This document shows, one piece after another, positions 16,650 through 25,506 of a DNA stretch of 64,000 nt. A model generated the notes under the pieces. The model was not told where the DNA came from. It was given only the letters and a program-made list of their open reading frames with translations, and did not search any database. The translations under genes and the position numbers were made by a program. This DNA is from Thermoleophilia bacterium SCSIO 60948 (GTDB lineage Bacteria; Actinomycetota; Thermoleophilia; Solirubrobacterales; 70-9), in assembly GCA_021496505.1 (NCBI GenBank), contig CP053031.1, forward strand, positions 248,001-312,000. Direction: 5' to 3'. Every line of letters starts with the position of its first letter. Position 1 is the first letter of the stretch.

Positions 16650-18929
16650 TTGCGCAAACTGATCCCGAGCCTGGTGCTTGCCGCCGGGCTGCTCGTACCG
16701 ACGCAGGCGTCGGCTGAGATCCCGTCCGTCTTCAACGACGCGGACAGCCCGCCGATCGCGTGCGAGGTTCAGGGCGCAGGAGCGAATGAGGGTCAGCGGT
16801 GGTGCACTACCCCGTCAGGCGAGGATTCATCCCGCGTTGCCAGCTTCGACAATACGCCCATCGATGTCAGCGTCGTGATACCCCCGGAGCCCGCGCAAGG
16901 CGTCGACGGGGACTTCCCCTTGCTGGGCCTCTACCACGGATACGGCGGCAACAAGAACAGCGTCGGACTGCGCCCGGGAGACGCCACCGTGCAGCACTGG
17001 GTCGACAAGGGCTACGCGGTGTTCACGATGACCGACCGGGGTCTCGGCCAGTCCTGTGGCGCTCCGTCCTCACGCGAGGACCTCCCGTCCTACTTCAACT
17101 GCGACAACGGCTTCATCCAGCTCCTCGACCAGCGCTACGAGGTTCGGGACGCCCAGACCATGATGGGGCTGCTCGCCGACGACGGCGTCATCGATCCGCA
17201 GCGGATCGGCGCCGGGGGCGGCTCCTACGGCGGCGCGATGGCGATCCAGCTCGGCGCGCTCAAGAACCGGATCCGAAACGAGGACGGGTCTTACTCCCCG
17301 TGGACGAGCCCGGACGGCCTCGCGATGGAGATCTCGGCGACCGCGCCTGAGATCACCTGGTCCAACCTCTCGCAAGCATTGCTTCCCAACGGCAGTCGTC
17401 TCGACTACGCGACACGTGACCCCTATCTGCGACCCGGTGCCGAGAGGACCGGCGTCGAGAAGCAGGTTCTCCTGAACGGGCTCTATGCCGGTGGCGCCCC
17501 GCCCAACGGCTACTACCAGACCGAGATCGGCGGACCCGCCGACATAACGCGCTGGAAGACGATCTTCGACACCGGTGGTCCGTATGACACTGGCGAGAAC
17601 GCCGAGCTGATCCGTGAGATCAACAGCGAGCTCTCGAGTTTCCACTCGGTCAATGGAATCGCGCTGAACGGAGCCGACTCGGTTGACCCCGCGCCCGCGC
17701 TCTTGACGAACGGGTGGGTCGACGATCTCTTCCCGGTGGACGAATCGGTCGGCTACTACAACCGCGTACGCGAAGCCTTCCCCGATAACCCGATTTCGAT
17801 GTTCCACTACGACAAGCCGGGACATCCCCGCGGTGTTGGACGCTCAGGCGACGCCGCCGAACTGCTCGCGCGCCAAGACGAGTGGATGGACTTCTACGTG
17901 AAGGGTGAGGGCGCTGACCCTGAATCCGGCGTTGCGGTGAAGCCCATGACATGTCCCAGCTCGCAGCCGTCGGGAGCGACGGTCGAGGCGCCCACCTGGG
18001 CTGAACTCGCGCCGGGCGAAGTTCGCTACTCCGCACCCGGCGATCGGACGATCGCCGGCGGTGGGGGCGCTGTCGACCAGCCCGGCGGTCTGCCGGGCAC
18101 TGACTGCGGCCCGGTCCCCTCTGATCCCTATCCGGGCGCCGTGACGTACGAGTTCGGGCCGGCGCCGACGGGCGGCTACACGCTGCTCGGCTCGCCGACG
18201 GTCCTTGCCAACTTCGACCTGACGGGGTCGAACGATCAGGTCGCGGTCCGGCTGGTCGACCTCGCCTCGCCCGACGCCGACGAAGGCACGCTCGTCGCGC
18301 GCGGCGTATGGCGCCCGGCGGTCGGCGAACCGAACGCGAGGCAGGTCTTCCAGCTGCACCCGAATGGATGGAAGGTCGAGTCCGGCCACGTGCTGTCGCT
18401 TCAGCTGATGCCGGCGGATTCGCCCTACAGCCGCCGGAACCCCACCAGCGGTGGCCAGGACGTTGTCCAGAATCCGGTCGGTGTGTCCAATCTCGAGCTG
18501 CGCCTCCCGGTGGGTGAGAGCCCGGGGGGAGAGGTCAAAGAGCCCGCCCCGAAGCTCGTGCCGCTCGGGTACGAACTGTCCGGCGACTATCCCGCGACGA
18601 GCGTTCCGCGCCTGCGTGCATCCGCCTCACCGCGGTCTCGTACCGTCAAGCGTGGCCGAGCCGCGGAGTACACGCTCCGCGTGACCAACATCGGTACGGC
18701 GGCGGCGCGTGAAGGGCAGGTCTGCGTCTCGCTACGACGCAAGGTCGGTGCCGCCAAGTGCGTCGGCCTCGGCGAGCTCGGTCCCCAGAACGGCGAGACC
18801 CGAGCGGCGCGGATCAAGATCCGCACGAAGAAGCGAGCTCGACCGAAGACCTATCCGCTGAAGTTCAAGCTGATCGCGGCTGACGCCCGCCCAGTCAGGG
18901 TGCCGGCCAAGTTGCGGATACGTAAGTAA
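16650..18929 (+). CDS. Secreted CocE/NonD-type alpha/beta hydrolase with basic C-terminal domain
   Basis: The 759-aa product has a signal peptide (cleavage near the ASA at 20-22) and an S15/CocE-like alpha/beta-hydrolase domain. The nucleophile elbow is GGGSYGG (S192); a downstream NGWVDDLFP gives an acid and DKPGHPRG a histidine. A PepX_C-like jelly-roll region follows (about 470-640), then a ~105-residue basic domain ending in RK. It probably hydrolyses acylated or peptide substrates outside the cell. I prefer TTG 16650 (SD-like GAGGGAGAGAG just upstream; MRK... signal parallels the next gene) over ATG 16617, which adds 11 residues. The C-terminal domain resembles that of the next protein. 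Confidence 0.8.
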   Translation: MRKLIPSLVLAAGLLVPTQASAEIPSVFNDADSPPIACEVQGAGANEGQRWCTTPSGEDSSRVASFDNTPIDVSVVIPPEPAQGVDGDFPLLGLYHGYGGNKNSVGLRPGDATVQHWVDKGYAVFTMTDRGLGQSCGAPSSREDLPSYFNCDNGFIQLLDQRYEVRDAQTMMGLLADDGVIDPQRIGAGGGSYGGAMAIQLGALKNRIRNEDGSYSPWTSPDGLAMEISATAPEITWSNLSQALLPNGSRLDYATRDPYLRPGAERTGVEKQVLLNGLYAGGAPPNGYYQTEIGGPADITRWKTIFDTGGPYDTGENAELIREINSELSSFHSVNGIALNGADSVDPAPALLTNGWVDDLFPVDESVGYYNRVREAFPDNPISMFHYDKPGHPRGVGRSGDAAELLARQDEWMDFYVKGEGADPESGVAVKPMTCPSSQPSGATVEAPTWAELAPGEVRYSAPGDRTIAGGGGAVDQPGGLPGTDCGPVPSDPYPGAVTYEFGPAPTGGYTLLGSPTVLANFDLTGSNDQVAVRLVDLASPDADEGTLVARGVWRPAVGEPNARQVFQLHPNGWKVESGHVLSLQLMPADSPYSRRNPTSGGQDVVQNPVGVSNLELRLPVGESPGGEVKEPAPKLVPLGYELSGDYPATSVPRLRASASPRSRTVKRGRAAEYTLRVTNIGTAAAREGQVCVSLRRKVGAAKCVGLGELGPQNGETRAARIKIRTKKRARPKTYPLKFKLIAADARPVRVPAKLRIRK

Positions 18930-18970
18930 CAACGTAAGGAAAGAAAGCCATTCCCTTGGGAGGAAATCAA

Positions 18971-20491
18971 GTGAGAAAAACGATGAGCTGGCTGCTCGGC
19001 TCGCTGATCGCACTGCTGGTGTTCCCAGCGGTGTCGCAGGCGGCGCCTCAGCCGTTCGAGCTCGACCTGCCGAACGCGGACCTGACCCTCAACGACGGCG
19101 TCCAGACGCTCGAGAGCTCAGATCCGAACGGAAGCACGTTCACCGGCACGGTGGACGATGTGACGGGAGCGATCACAGTTCCCCAGGCCAACGTCGACAT
19201 CGCGCAGTTCGCGTCGACGTCGGACCCGGCGTTCCCGATCATCGCTAGCCCTCAGACGGACTTCACCGGTTCGTATGACGAGGAGACGGGCGATCTGTCG
19301 CTGAGCGGCACGGTCGACGTCATCACGCCGTTCGGTGGAGGAGCCCAGTGCCGATTCCCGGATCTCGAGCTGAACTTCGAGTCAGCCCCGGGTGAGTACT
19401 ACGAGGGCTTCCCGTTCACGGACGGCCTCGACGGTGACGGCGGAATCGTCGCCGGCTGGGAGAGCATCAACGCTCCGATCGCCGAGGGCGGTGCCCCGCA
19501 GGCCCAGTGCAACCAGATCGGTATCGCGGCCGGCGCTGAGCCGACGCCCGGTCCGGGTGAGCTGTTCCTCTCGCAGGGCGAGCCGCCTGAGCCGACCTCG
19601 CCGTTCGAGCTCGACCTGCCGAACGCGGACCTGACCCTCAACGACGGCGTCCAGACGCTCGAGAGCTCAGATCCGAACGGAAGCACGTTCACCGGCACGA
19701 TTGGCGACGACACCGGGACGATCACAGTTCCCCAGGCCAACGTCGACATCGCGCAGTTCGCGTCGACGTCGGACCCGGCGTTCCCGATCATCGCTAGCCC
19801 TCAGACGGACTTCACCGGTTCGTATGACGAGGAGACGGGCGATCTGTCGCTGAGCGGCACGGTCGACGTCATCACGCCGTTCGGTGGAGGAGCCCAGTGC
19901 CGATTCCCGGATCTCGAGCTGAACTTCGAGTCAGCCCCGGGTGAGTACTACGAGGGCTTCCCGTTCACGGACGGCCTCGACGGTGACGGCGGAATCGTCG
20001 CCGGCTGGGAGAGCATCAACGCTCCGATCGCCGAGGGCGGTGCCCCGCAGGCCCAGTGCAACCAGATCGGTATCGCGGCCGGCGCTGAGCCGACGCCCGG
20101 TCCGGGTGAGCTGTTCCTCTCGCAGGGCGAGCCGGTGCCGCCGGTCACCCCGTCGCTGAGGGTCAGCTCAACCCCGGCGAGCGCCAAGGTCAAGCAGGGC
20201 AAGGCGAAGACCTTCAAGGTGAAGGTTCGCGCCAAGGACGCCACCGGTCCGACGCAGGCCAAGGTCTGCGCCACCGTTCCCGGCGGCAAGAAGGGCCTCA
20301 AGCTCAACGGCAAGAAGTGCCGCAACGTCGGCGGCGTCTATGACGAGGCCAAGACCCTGAAGTTCAAGGTCAAGGCGAAGCCCAAGACCAAGCCCAAGAA
20401 GTACACCCTGAAGTTCAGGGCGACGGCCAACGGCTACAAGGCCGGCCAGGACACCTCGAAGCTCAAGGTGCTCAAGAAGAAGAAGAAGTAG
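18971..20491 (+). CDS. Secreted protein with two near-identical 183-aa units and Lys-rich C-terminus
   Basis: The start is GTG 18971, with GGGAGGAAA ideally spaced upstream, giving about 506 aa. A signal peptide (MRKTMSWLLG..., cleavage near SQAA) is followed by two 183-residue repeats, each with a PFELDLPNADLTLNDGVQT start, a pair of cysteines (one in the AQCRFPDLEL region, one in AQCNQIG) and a FLSQGEP end. The last ~110 residues form a Lys-rich beta-type domain ending in a run of lysines, similar to the C-terminus of the preceding hydrolase. The units look like extracellular beta-sandwich domains; function is unknown. A strong terminator follows. Confidence 0.82.
   Translation: MRKTMSWLLGSLIALLVFPAVSQAAPQPFELDLPNADLTLNDGVQTLESSDPNGSTFTGTVDDVTGAITVPQANVDIAQFASTSDPAFPIIASPQTDFTGSYDEETGDLSLSGTVDVITPFGGGAQCRFPDLELNFESAPGEYYEGFPFTDGLDGDGGIVAGWESINAPIAEGGAPQAQCNQIGIAAGAEPTPGPGELFLSQGEPPEPTSPFELDLPNADLTLNDGVQTLESSDPNGSTFTGTIGDDTGTITVPQANVDIAQFASTSDPAFPIIASPQTDFTGSYDEETGDLSLSGTVDVITPFGGGAQCRFPDLELNFESAPGEYYEGFPFTDGLDGDGGIVAGWESINAPIAEGGAPQAQCNQIGIAAGAEPTPGPGELFLSQGEPVPPVTPSLRVSSTPASAKVKQGKAKTFKVKVRAKDATGPTQAKVCATVPGGKKGLKLNGKKCRNVGGVYDEAKTLKFKVKAKPKTKPKKYTLKFRATANGYKAGQDTSKLKVLKKKKK
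19052..19600 (+). repeat. Tandem repeat unit 1 (549 bp)
   Basis: First copy of an in-frame 549-bp direct repeat. Read side by side, copies 1 and 2 are identical except for one patch of about 21 bp (19151-19171 in this copy) and the junction sequences at their 3' ends. Confidence 0.95.
19601..20133 (+). repeat. Tandem repeat unit 2 (about 533 bp matched)
   Basis: Second copy of the 549-bp unit. Identity with copy 1 ends after the GAGCC at 20129-20133, where the Lys-rich domain begins. Only the patch near 19700-19720 differs from copy 1, changing a VDDVTGA-type stretch to IGDDTGT. Confidence 0.95.
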
Positions 20492-20546
20492 CCCGAGCCA
20501 GACTCGGCGTCCCGCGGCGCAGGTCGTGGGACGCTTCTTCAGGAAG

Positions 20547-20576
20547 CGAAGGGCCGCCCGTGAGGGCGGCCCTTCG
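20547..20576. terminator. Bidirectional hairpin terminator
   Basis: A 13-bp perfect stem with a GTGA loop (CGAAGGGCCGCCC / GGGCGGCCCTTCG) lies between the convergent repeat-protein and lon genes. On the plus strand it is followed by a weak T-containing tail. Confidence 0.85.
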
Positions 20577-20692
20577 TGCGTTCTGGACCGGTCGGCCCGG
20601 CCGGCTCATGTCGGGTGACAAATCCCCGCCACCTGGTGGCCGCAGATCGTCGCTCGAGCCGCCGAGCCGAGCAGAACCGGCCGGGCCCGGCG

Positions 20693-23029
20693 CTAGGCGC
20701 TGACGGTCGGCGCGGCCGCCGGCTCGAGCGCGAGGTCGAGGACCTCGCCGATCGTCATCACCGGGTGGAAGCTCATCGCGTCGCGAACCTCCTCCGGGAC
20801 GTCGTCGAGGTCGCCGCGGTTGCGCTCCGGGATGATCACGTCGGTCAGCCCGGCGGCGTGGGCCGCGAGCACCTTCTGCTTCAACCCGCCGATCGGCAGC
20901 ACTCGGCCCTGGAGGGTGACCTCGCCGGTCATCCCGACCGTGTGCTTGACCGGGCGACCGCTCATCAGCGACGTCAACGCCGTGATCATCGTGATGCCCG
21001 CGCTCGGACCGTCCTTCGGGATCGCGCCCGCCGGGACGTGGAGGTGGAACTCCTGGTCTGAGAACGCGTCGGGGTCGATGCCGAGGTCGTCGGCGTGACC
21101 GCGCACGTAGCTCAGCCCGATCCGCGCCGATTCGCTCATCACGTCGCCGAGCTGACCGGTGAGGACGAGGTTCTCCTTGCCCTTCATCCGCGTCGCCTCG
21201 ATGAACAGCACGTCGCCGCCGGCACCCGTGACCGAGAGCCCGGTCGCGACGCCCGGGATCGCCGTGCGCTCAGCGGACTCCTGGAAGAAGCGCTGGCGTC
21301 CGAGCGCGTCACGGACGTCGTCCAGCGTGATCTCGACCGGAGTCTCGACCTCGCCCGCTGCGATCTTCGTCGCCGTCCGCCGGAGCACCGACCCGAGCTC
21401 GCGCTCGAGGTTTCGCACGCCCGCCTCGCGGGTGTATTCGGTGATCAGCTCGCGCAGCAGCTCGTCGGAGATCGAGACCTCGTCGGAGCGCAGACCGTTT
21501 CGGTCGCGCTGGCGCGGCCACAGGTAGTCACGAGCGATCGCGACCTTCTCCTCGGTCGTGTAGCCGTCGAAGCGCACGACCTCCATGCGGTCGAGCAGCG
21601 GGCCCGGGATCGTCTCAGCGACGTTCGCCGTGGCGATGAACAGGACCTCGGCGAGGTCGAGCTCGACGTCGAGATAGTGATCTCGGAACGAGTGGTTCTG
21701 CGCCGGGTCGAGCACCTCGAGCAGCGCCGAGCTCGGGTCGCCGCGCCAGTCGGCGCCGACCTTGTCGACCTCGTCGAGCATGATCACCGGGTTCATCGTC
21801 CCCGCGTCGCGGAGCGCGCGGACCAGCCGGCCCGGCATCGCGCCGATGTAGGTGCGCCGGTGACCGCGGATCTCGGCCTCGTCGCGGACGCCGCCGAGCG
21901 ACATGCGCACGAACTCACGCCCCGTCGCGCGGGCGATCGACTCGCCGATCGAGGTCTTGCCGGTGCCCGGAGGCCCGATCAGCGTCAGGATCGCGCCGGA
22001 CTTCTTGTCGTCGGCGATCCCGCGCTCGGTGCGCAGCTTGCGCACGGCGATGTACTCGGTGATCCGCTTCTTGACGTCGTCGAGGCCGGCGTGATCGGCG
22101 TCGAGGACCTCGCGCGCGACCTTCGGGTCGAGCCGCTCCTCGGAGCGCTCGGACCACGGCACGGACACGATCCAGTCGAGGTAGGAGCGGACCATCGAGT
22201 TCTCCGGCGATCCCTCGCCGGCGCGCTCGAGCCGCCCGAGCTCGCGCTCGGCCTGCTCCGCGACCTCCTCGGGCATGCCCGAGTCCTCGATCTTCTTTCG
22301 GTACTCGTCGATCGCCGAGCCCTCGTCCTCACCGAGCTCCTTGCGGATCGACTCCATCTGCTTGCGCAGGAAGTACTCGCGCTGCTGGCGCTCGGCGCCG
22401 TCCTCGACGTCGTCGCGGATCCGCTTTCGGACCTGCAGCTCGGCGAGCCGCTCGCGCTGCATCGCGACTGCCTTTCGCAGGCGCTCGGTGACGTCGAGCT
22501 CCTCGAGGATCTCGCGCTTCTGCTCGAACGTCAGGTCGGGGGAGTAGCCGGCCGTGTCGGCGAGCTGGCCCGTGCGGACGATCGAGCGCAGGAACGCGCC
22601 GATCCGCCGGTCGGCGCCGCGGACGTCGAGGATCTCGTCGACGACGGCGCGGTACTCGGAGACGAGCTCGCGGACCTCCTCGCCGGCCGGCTCGTCGTCA
22701 ACGTGCTCGCGCACCTCGACCTGGAGCTGACCGTCGGCGTCGGTGTGCGCCGCTCCCGCGATCCCGCGGTGCAGGCCGTTCAGGGTCACGGCCTCGGCGC
22801 CGCCGGGCAGGCTCATCCGCTCGCCGACCTCGGCGACCGTGCCGACCTTGGCGAACTCGCGCTCGTGGCGCGGGACGACGAGCACGCGCTCGATCTCGGG
22901 GGCGATGTCGATCGCGATCGTCGCCGACATGCCCGGGAAGACGATCGAGTCGTCGATCGGCAGCAGCAGGAGGCTCTCGGTCTCCTCGCCTACGCCGTCC
23001 GGGCGGTTGCTTGAGCTGTCCTGGGGCAT
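20693..23029 (-). CDS. lon: ATP-dependent Lon protease
   Basis: Lon is the soluble AAA+ serine protease for misfolded and regulatory proteins. The 778-aa product has an N-terminal substrate-binding domain (about 1-215), a coiled linker, Walker A GPPGTGKT (352-359), Walker B VIMLDE (ending near 420), and the catalytic Ser676 (PKDGPSAG) with Lys719. I choose ATG 23029 (MPQDSSSN) because the frame extending to 23173 runs through the divergent promoter region. A sigma70-like promoter is visible upstream. I did not see a HAIR (HspR) or ClgR-type site. Confidence 0.97.
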   Translation of the reverse strand: MPQDSSSNRPDGVGEETESLLLLPIDDSIVFPGMSATIAIDIAPEIERVLVVPRHEREFAKVGTVAEVGERMSLPGGAEAVTLNGLHRGIAGAAHTDADGQLQVEVREHVDDEPAGEEVRELVSEYRAVVDEILDVRGADRRIGAFLRSIVRTGQLADTAGYSPDLTFEQKREILEELDVTERLRKAVAMQRERLAELQVRKRIRDDVEDGAERQQREYFLRKQMESIRKELGEDEGSAIDEYRKKIEDSGMPEEVAEQAERELGRLERAGEGSPENSMVRSYLDWIVSVPWSERSEERLDPKVAREVLDADHAGLDDVKKRITEYIAVRKLRTERGIADDKKSGAILTLIGPPGTGKTSIGESIARATGREFVRMSLGGVRDEAEIRGHRRTYIGAMPGRLVRALRDAGTMNPVIMLDEVDKVGADWRGDPSSALLEVLDPAQNHSFRDHYLDVELDLAEVLFIATANVAETIPGPLLDRMEVVRFDGYTTEEKVAIARDYLWPRQRDRNGLRSDEVSISDELLRELITEYTREAGVRNLERELGSVLRRTATKIAAGEVETPVEITLDDVRDALGRQRFFQESAERTAIPGVATGLSVTGAGGDVLFIEATRMKGKENLVLTGQLGDVMSESARIGLSYVRGHADDLGIDPDAFSDQEFHLHVPAGAIPKDGPSAGITMITALTSLMSGRPVKHTVGMTGEVTLQGRVLPIGGLKQKVLAAHAAGLTDVIIPERNRGDLDDVPEEVRDAMSFHPVMTIGEVLDLALEPAAAPTVSA

Positions 23030-23095
23030 CTGAGCTGACCTCGTGTGGTGCGGGGAGCGACACGGTCCGCGTCGCCGGAATACTTGCTGGAGCAA

Positions 23096-23124
23096 AGTGT
23101 AGCTGCCAATAGTGGTAGGTACAA
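23096..23124 (-). promoter_or_regulatory. lon promoter
   Basis: On the minus strand TTGTAC (forward 23119-23124) and TACACT (forward 23096-23101) are separated by exactly 17 nt. This is a good match to -35/-10 elements, about 67 nt upstream of the lon ATG. Confidence 0.55.
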
Positions 23125-23134
23125 ACGATTGGCA
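23104..23134. promoter_or_regulatory. Inverted repeat, MarR operator candidate
   Basis: TGCCAAT (23104-23110) and ATTGGCA (23128-23134) form perfect 7-bp arms with a 17-nt spacer. One arm lies inside the lon promoter spacer and the other covers the -35 of the marR promoter, so a bound dimer could affect both divergent genes. The assignment to MarR is inference. Confidence 0.45.
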
Positions 23135-23157
23135 AATACCGCGAGTCTCGCTACCCT
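23129..23157 (+). promoter_or_regulatory. marR promoter (leaderless arrangement)
   Basis: TTGGCA (23129-23134), a 17-nt spacer, then TACCCT (23152-23157). The marR ATG is 9 nt after the -10 box and no Shine-Dalgarno sequence is present, so the transcript would start at or next to the start codon. Confidence 0.5.
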
Positions 23158-23166
23158 CCGTCTCCG

Positions 23167-23667
23167 ATGGCACCGCGCGTCACGATCACCGAGGTCACCG
23201 TCTCGACTGAGCCGGACCCGCGCCGCAGGCGCCGCGCCCCCGCCGCGTCCCTTCTCATGACGCGCCTCGCGCGCGCATCGAGCCGCTACCTCGCCGCCTC
23301 GCTCGAGCCGACCGGGATCAAGGCACCCGAGTTCGCGGTGCTGAGCTACCTGTCCGCGGTCGGGCCACTCCCGCAGGGCGCGCTCGGGTCGGGTCTTCGC
23401 ATCGACCCCTCGAACCTCGTCGCCCTGATCGACCGGCTCGAGGCCGCGGGCCTCGTCGTTCGCGGTCGCGACCCCGAGGACCGCCGCCGTCACCGCCTTG
23501 CGCTCACCGAGGCCGGTGCCGAGAAGCTCGGCGAGGCTGAGCGCGCGGTCGCCGACGCCGAGCAGGCGCTGCTCGAGCCGCTCTCACGCGCCGAGCAGGT
23601 GCAGCTGATCGGGCTGCTCGACAGGCTCGCCCAGCACTCCTGCTCGCACTCGAGGATGGGCTGCTGA
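23167..23667 (+). CDS. MarR-family transcriptional regulator
   Basis: The 166-aa product has the MarR winged-helix fold: a helix near RIDPSNLVALIDRLEAAGLV and the wing DPEDRRRHRLALT (about 98-110). The C-terminus contains two closely spaced cysteines (SCSHSRMGC), which could respond to metals or thiol stress. It directly precedes an ABC exporter gene on the same strand (65 nt), the classical arrangement for a drug-responsive repressor of its own operon. It also faces lon across a shared regulatory region. Confidence 0.88.
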   Translation: MAPRVTITEVTVSTEPDPRRRRRAPAASLLMTRLARASSRYLAASLEPTGIKAPEFAVLSYLSAVGPLPQGALGSGLRIDPSNLVALIDRLEAAGLVVRGRDPEDRRRHRLALTEAGAEKLGEAERAVADAEQALLEPLSRAEQVQLIGLLDRLAQHSCSHSRMGC

Positions 23668-23732
23668 CCGGCGCCGCCGCGTCGGCCGAGAGCACGCCGC
23701 CCGACGAGCGGCGCGGCCTCGACCGCGCCCGG

Positions 23733-25493
23733 ATGCTGGCTCTCTTTCGTCCCTACCGCAGGCGCCTCGGGACGGTCCTCTTCCTGATCTTCATCTCCGC
23801 CGGGCTCGGGATGGTGTCGCCGTTCCTGCTCAAGGCCGTCCTCGACACCGCGATCCCCGAGGCGAACACCACGCTCCTCATAGCGCTCGTCGGCGGCATG
23901 GTCGCGATCGCGGTCGCGACCGGAGCCCTCGGCGTCGCCCAGACGCTGCTCTCCAATCGCGTCGGCCAGCGCGTCATGCACGACCTGCGCGCCGACGTCT
24001 ACCGGCATCTCCAGCGCCTCTCGCTCGCCTTCTTCACCCGCACCCGGACGGGCGACATCCAGTCGCGGATCGCCAACGACATCGGCGGCGTCCAGAACGT
24101 CGTCACCTCGACGGCGACCTCGATCGTCTCGAACGTCACGACGGTGCTGGCCGCGGTCGTCGCGATGTTCATCCTCGACTGGCGGCTCGCGAGCTTCGCG
24201 CTGATCCTGCTCCCGTTCTTCGTCTGGTTCACCCGCCGCGTCGGTCAGGAGCGAAAGCGGATCACCGCGGTCAAGCAGGGCCGGATGTCCGACATGTCAT
24301 CGCTCGTCGAGGAGTCGCTGTCGGTCTCGGGGATGCTGCTGGGGCGGACGATGGGACGCTCCGACGAGCTGGCGGAGCGCTTCGCATCGGACTCCGAGGA
24401 GCTCGCCGATCTCGAGGTGCGCTCGCGAATGGCGGGGCGCTGGCGAATGGCCTCGGTCCAGATGTCGTTCGCGATCATGCCCGCGCTCGTCTACCTCGTC
24501 GCCGGGCTCTCGATCGCCGGCGGGGGCCAGGTGATCTCGATCGGCACCCTCGTCGCGTTCACGACGCTCCAGGCACGGCTGTTCTTCCCGGTCGGATCGC
24601 TGCTCTCGGTCGGCGTCGAGGTCCAGAGCTCGATGGCGCTCTTCGAGCGCGTCTTCGCCTACCTCGACGAGCCGGTCGAGGTCGACGAGCGCGAGGGGGC
24701 GATCGACCGTCCGCCGAGCGAGGTCGCGGGACGGGTCGAGTTCGACGAAATCGGCTTCCGCTATTCGGGCGAGTCGGAGTGGACCTTTCGCGACGTCTCG
24801 CTGCAGGTCGAGCCCGGGACGACGCTCGCGCTGGTCGGCGAGACCGGCGCCGGCAAGACGACGCTCGCCTACCTGCTCGCGCGGCTCTACGACCCCGAGC
24901 ACGGAGCGGTGCTTATCGATGGCGTCGACGTCCGCGACCTGACCCGCAAATCGCTCGCGGCCGCCGTCGGGGTCGTCGGCCAGGAGACCTACCTCTTCCA
25001 TTCCTCGATCGCCGAGAACCTGCGCTTCGCAAAGCCGGGAGCGAGCGACGACGAGCTCGTCGTCGCGGCGCGGGCGGCCCAGATCCACGACCTGATCTCG
25101 AGCCTGCCCGACGGCTACGCGACGGTCGTCGGCGAGCGCGGCTACCGCTTCTCCGGCGGTGAGAAGCAGCGGATCGCGATCGCCCGCGCGGTGCTCCGCA
25201 ACCCGCCCGTCCTGATCCTCGACGAGGCGACGAGCGCGCTCGACAACGAGACCGAGCGTGCTGTGCAGCGCGCGCTCGACGACCTCTCGCGCGACCGCAC
25301 GACGATCGCGATCGCCCACCGCCTGTCGACGGTCCGCGATGCCGAACAGATCGCCGTGCTCGCCGCCGGCGGCGTCGCCGAGCTCGGCACGCACGACGAG
25401 CTCATGGCGCTCGGCGGCCGCTACGCCGCGATGGCCGGGCGCAGCGACGACGCGGACGCGGACGCGGAGGCGCCGGCCGCGCTCGCCGCCTGA
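23733..25493 (+). CDS. ABC exporter, fused membrane and ATPase domains (half-transporter)
   Basis: The 586-aa product is a type IV ABC exporter half: an ABC_membrane domain with six helices (about 10-300) followed by an ATPase with Walker A GETGAGKT (369-376), signature FSGGEKQR (from 473), Walker B LILDEATSALD near 493-503 and switch AHRLST. It probably dimerises to export drugs or lipids, and the upstream MarR gene fits drug efflux. The C-terminus has a short Asp-Ala repeat encoded by a GACGCG tandem. The frame continues upstream without a start codon, so translation may begin at an unusual codon before 23733; ATG 23733 is the first standard one. Confidence 0.9.
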   Translation: MLALFRPYRRRLGTVLFLIFISAGLGMVSPFLLKAVLDTAIPEANTTLLIALVGGMVAIAVATGALGVAQTLLSNRVGQRVMHDLRADVYRHLQRLSLAFFTRTRTGDIQSRIANDIGGVQNVVTSTATSIVSNVTTVLAAVVAMFILDWRLASFALILLPFFVWFTRRVGQERKRITAVKQGRMSDMSSLVEESLSVSGMLLGRTMGRSDELAERFASDSEELADLEVRSRMAGRWRMASVQMSFAIMPALVYLVAGLSIAGGGQVISIGTLVAFTTLQARLFFPVGSLLSVGVEVQSSMALFERVFAYLDEPVEVDEREGAIDRPPSEVAGRVEFDEIGFRYSGESEWTFRDVSLQVEPGTTLALVGETGAGKTTLAYLLARLYDPEHGAVLIDGVDVRDLTRKSLAAAVGVVGQETYLFHSSIAENLRFAKPGASDDELVVAARAAQIHDLISSLPDGYATVVGERGYRFSGGEKQRIAIARAVLRNPPVLILDEATSALDNETERAVQRALDDLSRDRTTIAIAHRLSTVRDAEQIAVLAAGGVAELGTHDELMALGGRYAAMAGRSDDADADAEAPAALAA

Positions 25494-25506
25494 GCCGGCA
25501 CCGATC

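Noticed and set aside
19052-20133. CRISPR array or mobile element as an explanation of the repeat
   Set aside because: The repeats are 549 bp, in frame, without spacers, terminal inverted repeats or a transposase; they encode protein units.
21095-23014. Long plus-strand frame opposite lon
   Set aside because: Shadow of lon; no recognisable motif and Lon is unambiguous.
23030-23166. HspR (HAIR) or ClgR operator before lon
   Set aside because: No CTTGAGT-N7-ACTCAAG or ClgR-like palindrome was found; only the TGCCAAT repeat and a short TTGCT palindrome are present.
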